Assembly: GCF_000718515.1 (NCBI RefSeq)
Contig: NZ_JNZS01000025.1
Location: forward strand, 1-64,000
Origin: Micromonospora parva
GTDB lineage: Bacteria > Actinomycetota > Actinomycetes > Mycobacteriales > Micromonosporaceae
Length of the DNA: 64,000 nt
Reading direction: 5' to 3'
A model generated the notes under the pieces. The model was not told the DNA's origin, did no database searches, and was given only the letters and a program-made list of their open reading frames with translations. The first letter of the stretch is position 1, and each line of letters starts with the position of its first letter. Positions 45,472 to 54,350 of this stretch are shown here, one piece after another. The position numbers and the translations under genes are program-made.

Positions 45472-45557
45472 CGCACGTTCCACGCTTTTTGCCTTTTGCT
45501 CGCCCATTCCGTCGTGAGCCGTTCGTGGATGTCAGACCGGAGGGGCACGATGGACCG

Positions 45558-48500
45558 GTGACCGGGGCAGACGCAGACACCGGCGCGGTGCTCGCCGGGT
45601 TCGGCCCGGCCACCCGCGCCTGGTTCGACAACGCTTTCGCCGCGCCGACCGCCGCGCAGATCGGTGCGTGGCGGTCGGTCGCCGCCGGTCGCAACGCGCT
45701 GGTGGTGGCGCCCACCGGCTCCGGCAAGACGCTCGCTGCCTTCCTCTGGTCACTGGACCGGCTGGCCCGCGAGCCGGCACCGACCGAGGCCCGCCAGCGG
45801 TGCCGGGTGCTCTATGTCAGCCCACTCAAGGCCCTCGCCGTCGACGTGGAGCGCAACCTGCGCGCCCCGCTGGCCGGCATCCGGCAGGCGGCCACCCGGC
45901 TGGGCGTGGCACCGCCCGACATCACCGTCGGCATGCGCACCGGCGACACGCCCGCCGACGAGCGACGGGCCTTCGCCCGCACCCCGCCCGACATCCTCAT
46001 CACCACGCCCGAGTCGCTGTTCCTGCTACTGACGTCGGCGGCCCGCGACTCACTGCGCGGCATCCAGACGGTGATCGTCGACGAGGTGCACGCGGTGGCC
46101 GGCAGCAAACGCGGCGCCCACCTCGCCCTCTCCCTCGAACGCCTCGACGAGCTGCTGCCCGCCCCGGCGCAGCGCATCGGCCTCTCGGCCACCGTCCGCC
46201 CGATCGACGCCTGCGCGCAGTTCCTCGGCGGTGCCCGCCCGGTCGACGTGGTGCAGCCGGCCACTCCGAAGACCATCGAGGTCAGCGTGCAGGTCCCGGT
46301 GGAGGACATGACCCGCCTGGACGAGCAGGAGCAGCCACCGGAGGACGACCTCGGCGGCCCCGGGCCACGTCGGGCGTCGATCTGGCCGGCCGTGGAGGAG
46401 CGGGTCTTCACCCTCATCGGGCAGCACCGCTCGACCATCGTCTTCACCAACTCCCGCCGCAGCGCCGAGCGCCTCTGCGCCCGGCTCAACGAGCTGGCCG
46501 CCGAAGCGGCGACCGAGGGCGCGGCCGGCGTGCCGGAAGGGTTGTCGGCCGACGACGACCCGGCGGCCGGCGCGCAGCGGTGGGGTGGCCCCGCCGGCCC
46601 GGTGCGCAACCGGCCACCGGCCGAGGTGATGGCCCAGTCCGGCGCCGCCACCGGCGCGGCACCGGTGATCGCCCGCGCCCACCACGGCAGCGTCTCCCGG
46701 GAGGAGCGCAAGCACATCGAGGAGGCGCTCAAGTCCGGCCAGCTGCCGGCGGTGGTGGCCACCTCCAGCCTGGAGCTGGGCATCGACATGGGCGCTGTCG
46801 ACCTGGTGGTGCAGATCGAGGCGCCGCCGAGCGTGGCCGCCGGGCTGCAACGGGTCGGCCGGGCCGGGCACCAGGTGGGCGCCGTCTCCCGTGGAGTGGT
46901 CTTCCCCAAGCACCGTGGCGACCTGCTCTCCTGCGCGGTGGTCGCCGAGCGGATGACCGACGGCGCGATCGAGGAGCTGCACTACCCGCGCAACCCGCTG
47001 GACGTGCTGGCCCAGCAGATCGTCGCGATGGTGGCGCTGGAGCCGTGGGCGCTCGGCGACCTGGCCGTGCTGGTCCGCCGGGCCGCACCCTTCGCCGAGC
47101 TGCCCGACTCGGCGCTGCACGCCGTGCTGGACATGCTCTCCGGTCGCTACCCGTCCACCGCCTTCGCCGAGCTGCGCCCCCGACTGGTCTGGGACCGGGC
47201 CACCGACCTGCTCACCGGCCGCCCCGGCGCGCAGCGACTCGCGGTGACCAGCGGCGGCACCATCCCCGACCGGGGCCTGTTCGGGGTCTTCCTGGCCGGT
47301 GCCGAGCGGGCCGCCCGGGTCGGTGAGCTGGACGAGGAGATGGTCTACGAGTCCCGGGTGGGCGATGTCTTCCTGCTCGGCTCCTCCTCCTGGCGCATCG
47401 AGGAGATCACCCCTGACCGGGTGCTCGTCTCGCCCGCCCCGGGGCAGGCCGCGCGCATGCCGTTCTGGAAGGGCGACCAGCTGGGTCGGCCGGTGGAGCT
47501 GGGCCGGGCCATCGGCGCCCGGGTGCGCACCCTGCTGCGACAGACCGACGAAGCCGCACTGGCCGCGCTGCGCGACGGCGGGCTGGACGACTGGGCCGCC
47601 GGCAACCTGATGGCCTACCTGCGCGATCAGCGGGAGGCCACCCGTTCGCTGCCCGACGACCGCACTGTCGTCGTGGAACGGTTCCGCGACGAGCTGGGCG
47701 ACTGGCGGCTGGCCGTGCACAGCGTGCTCGGCGCCCGGGTCAACGGGCCCTGGGCGCTCGCGGTGGGCCGCCGGCTGGCCGAGCGGTACGGCGTGGACGC
47801 CCAGGTGATGCCCTCCGACGACGGCATCGTGGTGCGACTTCCGGACACCGCCGACGAACCGCCCGGCGCCGACGTGGTGGTCTTCGAACCCGACGAGATC
47901 ACCCAGCTGGTCGAGGAGTCGGTCGGCACCTCCGCCCTCTTCGCCGCCCGTTTCCGGGAGTGCGCCGCCCGGTCACTGCTGCTGCCGCGCCGCGACCCGC
48001 GCCGCCGCCAACCGCTCTGGCAGCAACGGCAACGCTCCGCCCAGCTCCTCGACGTGGCCCGCGAGTACGCGGACTTCCCGGTCACCCTGGAGGCCGCCCG
48101 GGAGTGCCTCCAGGACGTCTTCGACCAGCCGGCGCTGGCCGGGCTGATGCGCGACCTGGCCACCCGCAAGGTGCGGCTGGTCGAGGTGGAGACCAGCGCG
48201 CCGTCCCCGTTCGCGCGGTCGCTGCTCTTCGGCTACGTCGGTGCGTTCCTCTACGAGGGCGACGCCCCGCTGGCCGAGCGCCGCGCCGCCGCGCTCGCCC
48301 TCGACTCCACCCTCCTCGGCGAGCTGCTCGGCCGGGTCGACCTGCGCGAACTGCTCGACCCGGCGGTGCTCACCGAGACCGACCGGCAACTGCGGTGGCT
48401 GACCGAGCAGCGCCGCCCCCGCGACGCCGAGGACGTGGTCGAGCTGCTGCGGGTGCTCGGTGACCTGAGCGACGCCGAGCTGACCGAGCGGGGCGTGCCC

Positions 48501-50195
48501 GAGACGTGGCTCAGCGAGCTGGAGGCCACCCGCCGGGTGCTGCGGGTCCGGATCGCCGGCGAACAGCGCTGGGTGGGCGTCGAGGACGCCGCCCGCCTGC
48601 GCGACGCACTCGGCGTGGCACTGCCGATGGGGGTGGCCGAGGCGTACCTCGCCCCGGTGGCCGATCCGCTCGGTGATCTGGTGGCCCGTTACGCCCGCAC
48701 CCACGGGCCGTTCGCCGCCGCCAGCTGCGCGGCCCGCTTCGGGTTGGGCGTGTTCGTCGTCGAGCAGGCGCTGCGCCGGCTCGGCGCCACCGGCCGGGTG
48801 GTCTCCGGGGAGTTCACCCCGGACTCGGCCGGCGCCCAGTGGTGCGACGCCGAGGTGCTACGGATGCTGCGCCGCCGCTCGCTCGCCGCGCTGCGCCGGG
48901 AGATCGAGCCGGTGCCGCCCCGGGCGCTGGCCACGTTCCTGCCCCGTTGGCAGCAGGTCGGCTCGTCCGCCCGAGGTGTCGAGGCGCTCGCGGCAACTGT
49001 GGAGCAGTTGCAGGGCGCGGCGGTGCCGGCGTCCGCCCTGGAGCGGTTGGTGCTGCCCGCCCGGGTCGCGGACTACTCCCCCGCCCACCTCGACGAGTTG
49101 TGCGCGAGCGGGGAGGTGCTCTGGGCCGGGTCGGGGGCGATCTCCGGAGGCGACGGCTGGGTCACCCTGGCGTACGCGGACACCGCGCCACTGCTGCTCC
49201 CGCCGCCCGACGAGGCGTTGACCCGCACCCCGCTGCACGACGCGGTGCTCGACGCGCTCGGCGACGGGCAGGCGTTGTTCTTCCGCCCGCTGGCCGACCG
49301 GGTCGGTTCGACAGACGACGCCGCGCTGACCGCGGTGATCTGGGATCTGGTCTGGGCGGGGCACCTCAGCAACGACACCCTCGCCCCGCTGCGCGCGGTG
49401 CTCGGCGCCGGCGGCGCCCACCGCTCCCGGCCGTCCGCGCCCCGCACCCGCTACCGGCGGCCCGGCCGGGTGGCGCTGCCGACCCGTGGTGGCCCGCCGA
49501 CGGTCGCCGGCCGCTGGTCCCGCCTTCCGGACCGGGACCTCGACCCGACCCGGCGGGCCGCCGCGCTCGCCGACCTGCTGCTGGAGCGGCACGGGGTGGT
49601 CACCCGGGGCGCGGTCATGGCCGAGCAGGTGGTCGGCGGGTTCTCGGCGGTCTACCCGGTGCTGTCGGCGCTGGAGGAGCGCGGCGCGGCCCGCCGGGGT
49701 TACTTCGTCGAAGGGCTCGGCGCGGCGCAGTTCGCCGTACCCGGCGCGGTGGACCGGCTGCGCGCGCTGGCCGAACCGACCGACGGCGCCCGGGGGCGGG
49801 GCGCGGTGGCCACCGTGCTCGCCGCCACCGACCCGGCCAACCCGTACGGCGCGGCGCTGCCCTGGCCGGAACGGGTCGTCGACTCCGGTGACGGGGCCAC
49901 ACCGGCGACCGGGCACCGGGCCGGCCGCAAGGCGGGGGCCCTGGTGGTGCAGGTCGGCGGTGATTTGGTCCTCTACGTCGAACGCGGCGGCCGGACGCTG
50001 CTCTCCTTCACCGACGACACCGACACGCTCGCCGCAGCCGGCAAGGCGCTCGCCGACGCCGTCCACTCCGGGGCGTTGGGTGCGATGTCGGTGGAGCGGG
50101 CCGACGGCGAGGCGGTGCACTCCTCGCCGCTGCGTGACGCGTTGACCGCCGCCGGCTTCCGGGCCACCCCGCGCGGCCTGCGCCTGCGCGGCTGA
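45558..50195 (+). CDS. lhr: Lhr-type ATP-dependent helicase
   Basis: About 1545 aa, the length of long actinobacterial Lhr proteins. Superfamily 2 core: Walker A APTGSGKT, DEVH box (VIVDEVHAVAGSKRG), motif III SATVRP, motif VI QRVGRAGH. A winged-helix and DEAD-associated beta-barrel follow, then the large Lhr C-terminal region (about 870-1545). Mycobacterial Lhr is a 3'-5' ssDNA translocase that unwinds RNA:DNA hybrids and is tied to the mutagenic DNA-damage response. GTG 45558 is the likely start because homology begins near there; GTG 45525 is possible. The lipoprotein gene follows convergently after 19 nt. Confidence 0.93.
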   Translation: MTGADADTGAVLAGFGPATRAWFDNAFAAPTAAQIGAWRSVAAGRNALVVAPTGSGKTLAAFLWSLDRLAREPAPTEARQRCRVLYVSPLKALAVDVERNLRAPLAGIRQAATRLGVAPPDITVGMRTGDTPADERRAFARTPPDILITTPESLFLLLTSAARDSLRGIQTVIVDEVHAVAGSKRGAHLALSLERLDELLPAPAQRIGLSATVRPIDACAQFLGGARPVDVVQPATPKTIEVSVQVPVEDMTRLDEQEQPPEDDLGGPGPRRASIWPAVEERVFTLIGQHRSTIVFTNSRRSAERLCARLNELAAEAATEGAAGVPEGLSADDDPAAGAQRWGGPAGPVRNRPPAEVMAQSGAATGAAPVIARAHHGSVSREERKHIEEALKSGQLPAVVATSSLELGIDMGAVDLVVQIEAPPSVAAGLQRVGRAGHQVGAVSRGVVFPKHRGDLLSCAVVAERMTDGAIEELHYPRNPLDVLAQQIVAMVALEPWALGDLAVLVRRAAPFAELPDSALHAVLDMLSGRYPSTAFAELRPRLVWDRATDLLTGRPGAQRLAVTSGGTIPDRGLFGVFLAGAERAARVGELDEEMVYESRVGDVFLLGSSSWRIEEITPDRVLVSPAPGQAARMPFWKGDQLGRPVELGRAIGARVRTLLRQTDEAALAALRDGGLDDWAAGNLMAYLRDQREATRSLPDDRTVVVERFRDELGDWRLAVHSVLGARVNGPWALAVGRRLAERYGVDAQVMPSDDGIVVRLPDTADEPPGADVVVFEPDEITQLVEESVGTSALFAARFRECAARSLLLPRRDPRRRQPLWQQRQRSAQLLDVAREYADFPVTLEAARECLQDVFDQPALAGLMRDLATRKVRLVEVETSAPSPFARSLLFGYVGAFLYEGDAPLAERRAAALALDSTLLGELLGRVDLRELLDPAVLTETDRQLRWLTEQRRPRDAEDVVELLRVLGDLSDAELTERGVPETWLSELEATRRVLRVRIAGEQRWVGVEDAARLRDALGVALPMGVAEAYLAPVADPLGDLVARYARTHGPFAAASCAARFGLGVFVVEQALRRLGATGRVVSGEFTPDSAGAQWCDAEVLRMLRRRSLAALRREIEPVPPRALATFLPRWQQVGSSARGVEALAATVEQLQGAAVPASALERLVLPARVADYSPAHLDELCASGEVLWAGSGAISGGDGWVTLAYADTAPLLLPPPDEALTRTPLHDAVLDALGDGQALFFRPLADRVGSTDDAALTAVIWDLVWAGHLSNDTLAPLRAVLGAGGAHRSRPSAPRTRYRRPGRVALPTRGGPPTVAGRWSRLPDRDLDPTRRAAALADLLLERHGVVTRGAVMAEQVVGGFSAVYPVLSALEERGAARRGYFVEGLGAAQFAVPGAVDRLRALAEPTDGARGRGAVATVLAATDPANPYGAALPWPERVVDSGDGATPATGHRAGRKAGALVVQVGGDLVLYVERGGRTLLSFTDDTDTLAAAGKALADAVHSGALGAMSVERADGEAVHSSPLRDALTAAGFRATPRGLRLRG

Positions 50196-50214
50196 CCGGG
50201 CCTGGGCGCCCGCG

Positions 50215-50814
50215 TCAGCCCAGACCGTTGAGCACCTTCTCGTAGCGGGGCCGGTCGGCGGCCGGGGTCTTCGCCTCAAGGTAGTTGAGCACCACCGCAC
50301 CGCGCCGGTACGACTGGCCGCCCCACGTCTCGGCGATGTCGCTGGCGCTGATCTCGTCGGGAAACACGTACACCGTGACGGCGTCGGTGGCGATCAGCTC
50401 GGAACAGCCCAGGCCGAGACCGTCCGGCCCACAGTCGACCGAGCGGTCCTTCGGGTGCGGCACCTTCAGGCCGGCGGCCTTGAACGCGTTGACGACCTGG
50501 GTGGCACCGGGCGCACCCGTCGGGCGTTTGGGCAGCACCACCGGCGGTGGGCTGGCCGGCCGGCGCTGCGTGGGCCCCTGGGGGGCGACGGACGGCGGGG
50601 CCACCGGCGGGGCTGCCGGTGACGCGGCACCGCTGGCGCTGGGCGGCCCCGCCGAGGGCGTCGGGGCGCTCGGCAGACCGGTGGCCGCCGGGGCCGAGGA
50701 CGACGAGGGGGTGGGGGCCGCACTCGACGGATCGGCGTCGCCACCGCCGCAGCCGGCGGTGACGGCCACGGCTACCAGCAGGATTCCGACGGCGGGCAGG
50801 CTCCGAATTGTCAC
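50215..50814 (-). CDS. Putative lipoprotein with Pro/Ser-rich linker
   Basis: 199 aa from GTG 50814: a lipoprotein signal (SLPAVGILLVAVAVTAGC, lipobox VTAGC), a low-complexity Ser/Pro/Ala linker of about 75 residues, then a small folded domain (about 110-199). This domain has VVNAFKAAGLKVPHPKDRSVDCGPDGLGLGCSELIATDAVTVYVFP, whose two cysteines may form a disulfide. Domain not recognised. No strong ribosome binding site; ATG 50865 is an alternative that would bury the signal. Confidence 0.75.
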   Translation of the reverse strand: MTIRSLPAVGILLVAVAVTAGCGGGDADPSSAAPTPSSSSAPAATGLPSAPTPSAGPPSASGAASPAAPPVAPPSVAPQGPTQRRPASPPPVVLPKRPTGAPGATQVVNAFKAAGLKVPHPKDRSVDCGPDGLGLGCSELIATDAVTVYVFPDEISASDIAETWGGQSYRRGAVVLNYLEAKTPAADRPRYEKVLNGLG

Positions 50815-50914
50815 CAGGGCAGTCTGCCCAACGTCATCCGGCGGCGGGAGGGGCCGGTCGGCCACTGCGCTGTCCCGAATCCGTCAGCCCACCCGGTTCC
50901 ACTAGCCTGCGGGC

Positions 50915-51715
50915 ATGTCCGCAGTGCCCTGGATCTCGCTGACCACCGACTACGGCCTCACCGACGGCTTCGTGGCCGCCTGTCACGGGGTCGTCGCCCG
51001 CGTCGCGCCGACCGCCCGGGTGATCGACGTGACCCACCTGGTGCCGCCGGGGGATGTCCGGCGGGGTGCCGCGGTGCTGGCGCAGACAGTGCCGTACCTG
51101 CCGGTGGGAGTGCACGTGGCGGTGGTCGATCCGGGTGTCGGCACCGCCCGACGGGGTGTCGCGCTGGCCGCCCCGGCCGGGCTGCTGGTCGGCCCGGACA
51201 ACGGGTTGCTGCTGGACGCCGCCGCCGCGCTCGGTGGGGTGACCGACGCGGTCGAGCTGACCGAGCCGCGCTGGCTGGCCGCCCGGGTGTCCCGCACGTT
51301 CCACGGGCGGGACGTCTTCGCGCCGGTGGCGGCCCGGCTGGCGCTCGGCGCGCCGCTCGCCGAGGCGGGCCCACCTGTCGACCCGGCCGGGCTGGTGCGG
51401 CTGCCGACGCCCACGGTGACCCGGGACGCCGAGGGATTCACCGCCGAGGTGCTGACCGTGGACCACTTCGGCAACGTCCAACTGGCCGCACCGGCCGAGC
51501 TGCTCGATCCGCTGCCGGCCACGCTGCGGGTGGGTCCGCCGGGAACCGCGCCGGCCCATGCGGCGGTGCACGGGCGCACCTTCGGCGACGCCCCGGCCGG
51601 TGGCCTGGTGACGTACGTCGACTCGGCCGGGCTGGTCGCGGTCGCTGTCAACGGCGGACGGGCCGTGGACCTCCTCGCGGTGTCCGCGGGGGACCTGCTG
51701 CGGGTATCGGGCTGA
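50915..51715 (+). CDS. SAM hydroxide adenosyltransferase (SAM hydrolase, DUF62)
   Basis: 266 aa of the chlorinase/fluorinase superfamily. Landmarks are the N-terminal SLTTDYGLTDGFVAACHGVV with the SAM-contacting Asp, VVDPGVGTARRGVAL, FHGRDVFAPVAARLA and VDHFGNVQL. The version with Asp, Arg and His in these motifs hydrolyses SAM to adenosine and methionine, using water rather than halide; I see no fluorinase-type loop. ATG 50915, divergent from the lipoprotein gene. Confidence 0.9.
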   Translation: MSAVPWISLTTDYGLTDGFVAACHGVVARVAPTARVIDVTHLVPPGDVRRGAAVLAQTVPYLPVGVHVAVVDPGVGTARRGVALAAPAGLLVGPDNGLLLDAAAALGGVTDAVELTEPRWLAARVSRTFHGRDVFAPVAARLALGAPLAEAGPPVDPAGLVRLPTPTVTRDAEGFTAEVLTVDHFGNVQLAAPAELLDPLPATLRVGPPGTAPAHAAVHGRTFGDAPAGGLVTYVDSAGLVAVAVNGGRAVDLLAVSAGDLLRVSG

Positions 51716-51740
51716 TGTTCGACTGTGGAATGCTTCTCCG

Positions 51741-51983
51741 GTGGGTGAGCATGTGGTTCCTGCGGGCTGTCCCTGCTGTGCGTCGCGGACCGGCGGGGGG
51801 ACCTGTCCCGTCTGTTTCTGGACCGACGACGGCCAGACCGACGCCGACGCCGACGCCGTCCGGGGTGGCCCCAACGGCGACCTGAGCCTCACCCACGCCC
51901 GTCTCAACTACGCCGTCTACGGTGCCAGCCACCCGCGCTACCAGGACATGGTGCGCACGGCTCGCCCCGACGAGCGCCCCTGA
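51741..51983 (+). CDS. Cysteine-rich CPCC family protein
   Basis: 80 aa with CPCC near the start and CPVCFWTDDGQ shortly after, plus NGDLSLTHARLNYAVYGAS. This is the pattern of the CPCC domain, which probably binds one zinc through the four cysteines. GTG 51741, 25 nt after the SAM hydrolase stop and in the same direction. Function unknown. Confidence 0.85.
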   Translation: MGEHVVPAGCPCCASRTGGGTCPVCFWTDDGQTDADADAVRGGPNGDLSLTHARLNYAVYGASHPRYQDMVRTARPDERP

Positions 51984-52016
51984 CGCTGAGGCGGCGCCCG
52001 ACGGGGTGAGCGTGGC

Positions 52017-53267
52017 TCAGCAGACCGGCACGCTGCCGCCGTACACACTCGAGATGTACGCGTGGCTGACGTACTGGCCACTGGTCAGCCGGTTCCAGCG
52101 GGTGGTGGTGCGGTAGGGGCCGGCGACCGACTGACCGGTGACGTAGCACTGGATCGGCACGTGGGCCAGCCGGGCGGCGAGGCCACGGATCGCGTACGAC
52201 GTGCTGGCCCCGGTGCGGATGTTGAGCGGCCCGTCGCCGACCACGCCGCGCGGGCCGCCACCGGTCCACAGGTAGGCGACGTCCACCCAGGCGTTGGTGG
52301 TCAGCCGCAGCCCGTCCCAGAACGTGCCGTCGGCCAGGTCGATGCCGGCCGGGTTGAGCACGGTCCGCCCGAACTGGTCCCGGCCACCGTTGTAGCCGGA
52401 CTGGTACGCGGCCTGCGCCTCGGGTCGCCCCTGCGGCAGGTCCTTCCAGTTCTCCCGCACAGATGACGGGTTCCAGTAGTCGTCGCGGGTGTTCCACGGC
52501 CCGACGTCCCAGACCGGGGCGTACTCGCAGCGGGCGCCGTTGGTGGTGCAGACCCGCACGGTGTAGTCGCCGGTGTTGAGCGGGGAGAGTCCGCGACGCG
52601 ACGGCAGTGCCGCGAAGTGGTCCCGGGGTTGCACGGTGCGGCCGTTGGCGGTCACCTCACCGACCAGCCCGATGCGGGTGGCGTACACCCGGTAGGTGCG
52701 ACCGGGTGTGGCGGCGGACACGGCGGCGTTCGCGTCGGCGGTGAGCCGCATGCCCCGTACCGTCGCCGTCGCTCCCTTGTCGGGGGCGGTGAGCACCACC
52801 CGGGCCTGTACCCGGGTGACGGGTCGGTCGAAGACGGTGCCGGCGGCCCGCCACTCCGTCCAGCCGGCGGTCCGCCAGCCGCGGACCTGCGCCTCCACCG
52901 TCGCCCCGGCGGGGACCGCGGCGTCGATCTCGGCGCGGACCCGGGTGGCCGGCCGGGCGAGGGTGCGGGGTGTGGTCAGCAGCATCCCCTCGGCGACGGC
53001 GCTGTGCGGGCTGCGGGCGCCGCGCCAGGTGGGCCGGGCTTCCCGCAGGCGGAGGCCGGCGGCGGTGCGTCGGACGTTGACGTCGTCGCGGTCGACGATC
53101 GTGAGGTCGGCGCTCCACCGTTCGTCGCCGGGTGCGGCGGCGACGAGGGCGATCGGTGCGCTGGCGGCCGGGACGTTACCGGTGGTGGGTAGGAGCGCTG
53201 CGGTGAGCAGGAGGGTGAGGGTGGCGATGAGGGCGACGGATGGGATACGACAACGGGGTCGCGTCAT
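52017..53267 (-). CDS. Secreted protein with C-terminal SH3-type domain
   Basis: 416 aa. A signal peptide (1-38, ending VPAASA), a beta-rich region (about 50-210) and a middle domain with cysteines (RVCTTNGARCEYAPVWDVGPWN) come first. A DGLRLTTNAWVDVAYLW segment and a bacterial SH3-like domain (about 345-416, NIRTGASTSYAIRG) close the protein, ending in VPVC. Likely cell-wall associated. No peptidase catalytic triad is recognised. ATG 53267 is preferred (GAGGAG at 7 nt); ATG 53273 is too close to the site. Confidence 0.8.
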   Translation of the reverse strand: MTRPRCRIPSVALIATLTLLLTAALLPTTGNVPAASAPIALVAAAPGDERWSADLTIVDRDDVNVRRTAAGLRLREARPTWRGARSPHSAVAEGMLLTTPRTLARPATRVRAEIDAAVPAGATVEAQVRGWRTAGWTEWRAAGTVFDRPVTRVQARVVLTAPDKGATATVRGMRLTADANAAVSAATPGRTYRVYATRIGLVGEVTANGRTVQPRDHFAALPSRRGLSPLNTGDYTVRVCTTNGARCEYAPVWDVGPWNTRDDYWNPSSVRENWKDLPQGRPEAQAAYQSGYNGGRDQFGRTVLNPAGIDLADGTFWDGLRLTTNAWVDVAYLWTGGGPRGVVGDGPLNIRTGASTSYAIRGLAARLAHVPIQCYVTGQSVAGPYRTTTRWNRLTSGQYVSHAYISSVYGGSVPVC

Positions 53268-53294
53268 GGGCATTCTCCTCAGAACCCCCTGACC

Positions 53295-53348
53295 TTCGCA
53301 TGTCAGGAGATCATGAGGAACCTGTGTACAAATAGCGACACATGCGAA
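53295..53348. promoter_or_regulatory. Inverted repeat in the SH3 gene-nei divergent region
   Basis: TTCGCATGT (53295-53303) and ACATGCGAA (53340-53348) are perfect 9-bp inverted copies about 45 bp apart, flanking a TACAAA box. They occupy the 108-nt gap between divergent starts. Confidence 0.35.
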
Positions 53349-53375
53349 TCTTGCTCGAAGAGGGAGAATGGCAGG

Positions 53376-54185
53376 GTGCCCGAAGGCGACACCGTCTGGA
53401 ACACCGCGCGCGTGCTGCACCGCGCGCTGGCCGGCGCGCGGATCACCGGCAGTGACTTCCGGGTGCCGCAACTGGCGACCACGGATCTCACCGGCTGGAC
53501 CGTCCGCGAGTCGGCCAGCCGGGGCAAGCACCTGCTGCTGCGGCTCGACACCCCCACCGAGGAGCACTGGAGCCTGCACTCCCACCTGCGGATGGACGGC
53601 GCCTGGCGGGCGTACGCCCCCGGGGAACGCTGGAGCGGCCGGCCCGCGCACCTGATCCGGGTGGTGCTGCGCAGCCCCGGCGCGGTAGCGGTCGGCTACC
53701 ACCTGCACGAGCTGACACTGGTGCCGACCGCCGACGAGGACCACCTGGTCGGCCACCTCGGCCCCGACCTGCTCGGGCCGGACTGGGACCCGGCCGAGGC
53801 GGTCCGTCGGCTCGACGAGCACCCGGAGCAGAGCATCGGCGAGGCGCTGCTGGACCAGCGCAACCTGGCCGGCGTGGGAAACCTCTACAAGTGCGAGGTG
53901 CTGTTCCTGCGCGGGGTGTCACCGTGGACCCCGGTCGGTGGGGTGCCCGATCTGCCGGGCCTGGTGGCTCTCGCGCAACGGCTGCTCGCCGCCAACCGGG
54001 GCCGGTGGACGCAGAGCAGCACCGGCTCGCTGCACCGGGGGCAGACCAGCTACGTCTACGGCCGCCGCGCCCAGCCCTGCCGCCGCTGCGGCACCGCGAT
54101 CCGCAAGGAGGAACTGGGTGAACGGGTCACCTACTGGTGCCCGGTCTGCCAGCCCGAACGCCCGGCCCCGCCATCTGCCGGCTGA
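53376..54185 (+). CDS. nei: Nei-type DNA glycosylase/AP lyase (endonuclease VIII family)
   Basis: 269 aa. The N-terminus reads (M)PEGDTVW, with the nucleophilic Pro2, Glu3 and the D that separates Nei from Fpg (PELPE). GKHLLLRLD contains the conserved Lys, the helix-two-turn-helix lies near LLDQRNLAGVGNLYKCE, and the C-terminal zinc finger is CRRCG...CPVCQ. It removes oxidised pyrimidines. GTG 53376 is required to expose Pro2; upstream extension would kill activity. Confidence 0.93.
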   Translation: MPEGDTVWNTARVLHRALAGARITGSDFRVPQLATTDLTGWTVRESASRGKHLLLRLDTPTEEHWSLHSHLRMDGAWRAYAPGERWSGRPAHLIRVVLRSPGAVAVGYHLHELTLVPTADEDHLVGHLGPDLLGPDWDPAEAVRRLDEHPEQSIGEALLDQRNLAGVGNLYKCEVLFLRGVSPWTPVGGVPDLPGLVALAQRLLAANRGRWTQSSTGSLHRGQTSYVYGRRAQPCRRCGTAIRKEELGERVTYWCPVCQPERPAPPSAG

Positions 54186-54350
54186 CCAGGCTCCCACCGA
54201 TCGAGACCCAGCGTAGAAACGGACGATTGGGTAATTCCTAACCGGCCGTCGACGTCGCATGCTGCGGTTGAGCGCTCACCGACCGTCAGCAGAGTGCCGA
54301 GGTTCCCCACGTCGGGGTGGCGAACCTCGCGCCCCGAACCGGGGAGAGTC

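Noticed and set aside
50196..50214. Terminator between lhr and the lipoprotein gene
   Set aside because: The 19-nt gap contains only weak self-complementarity.
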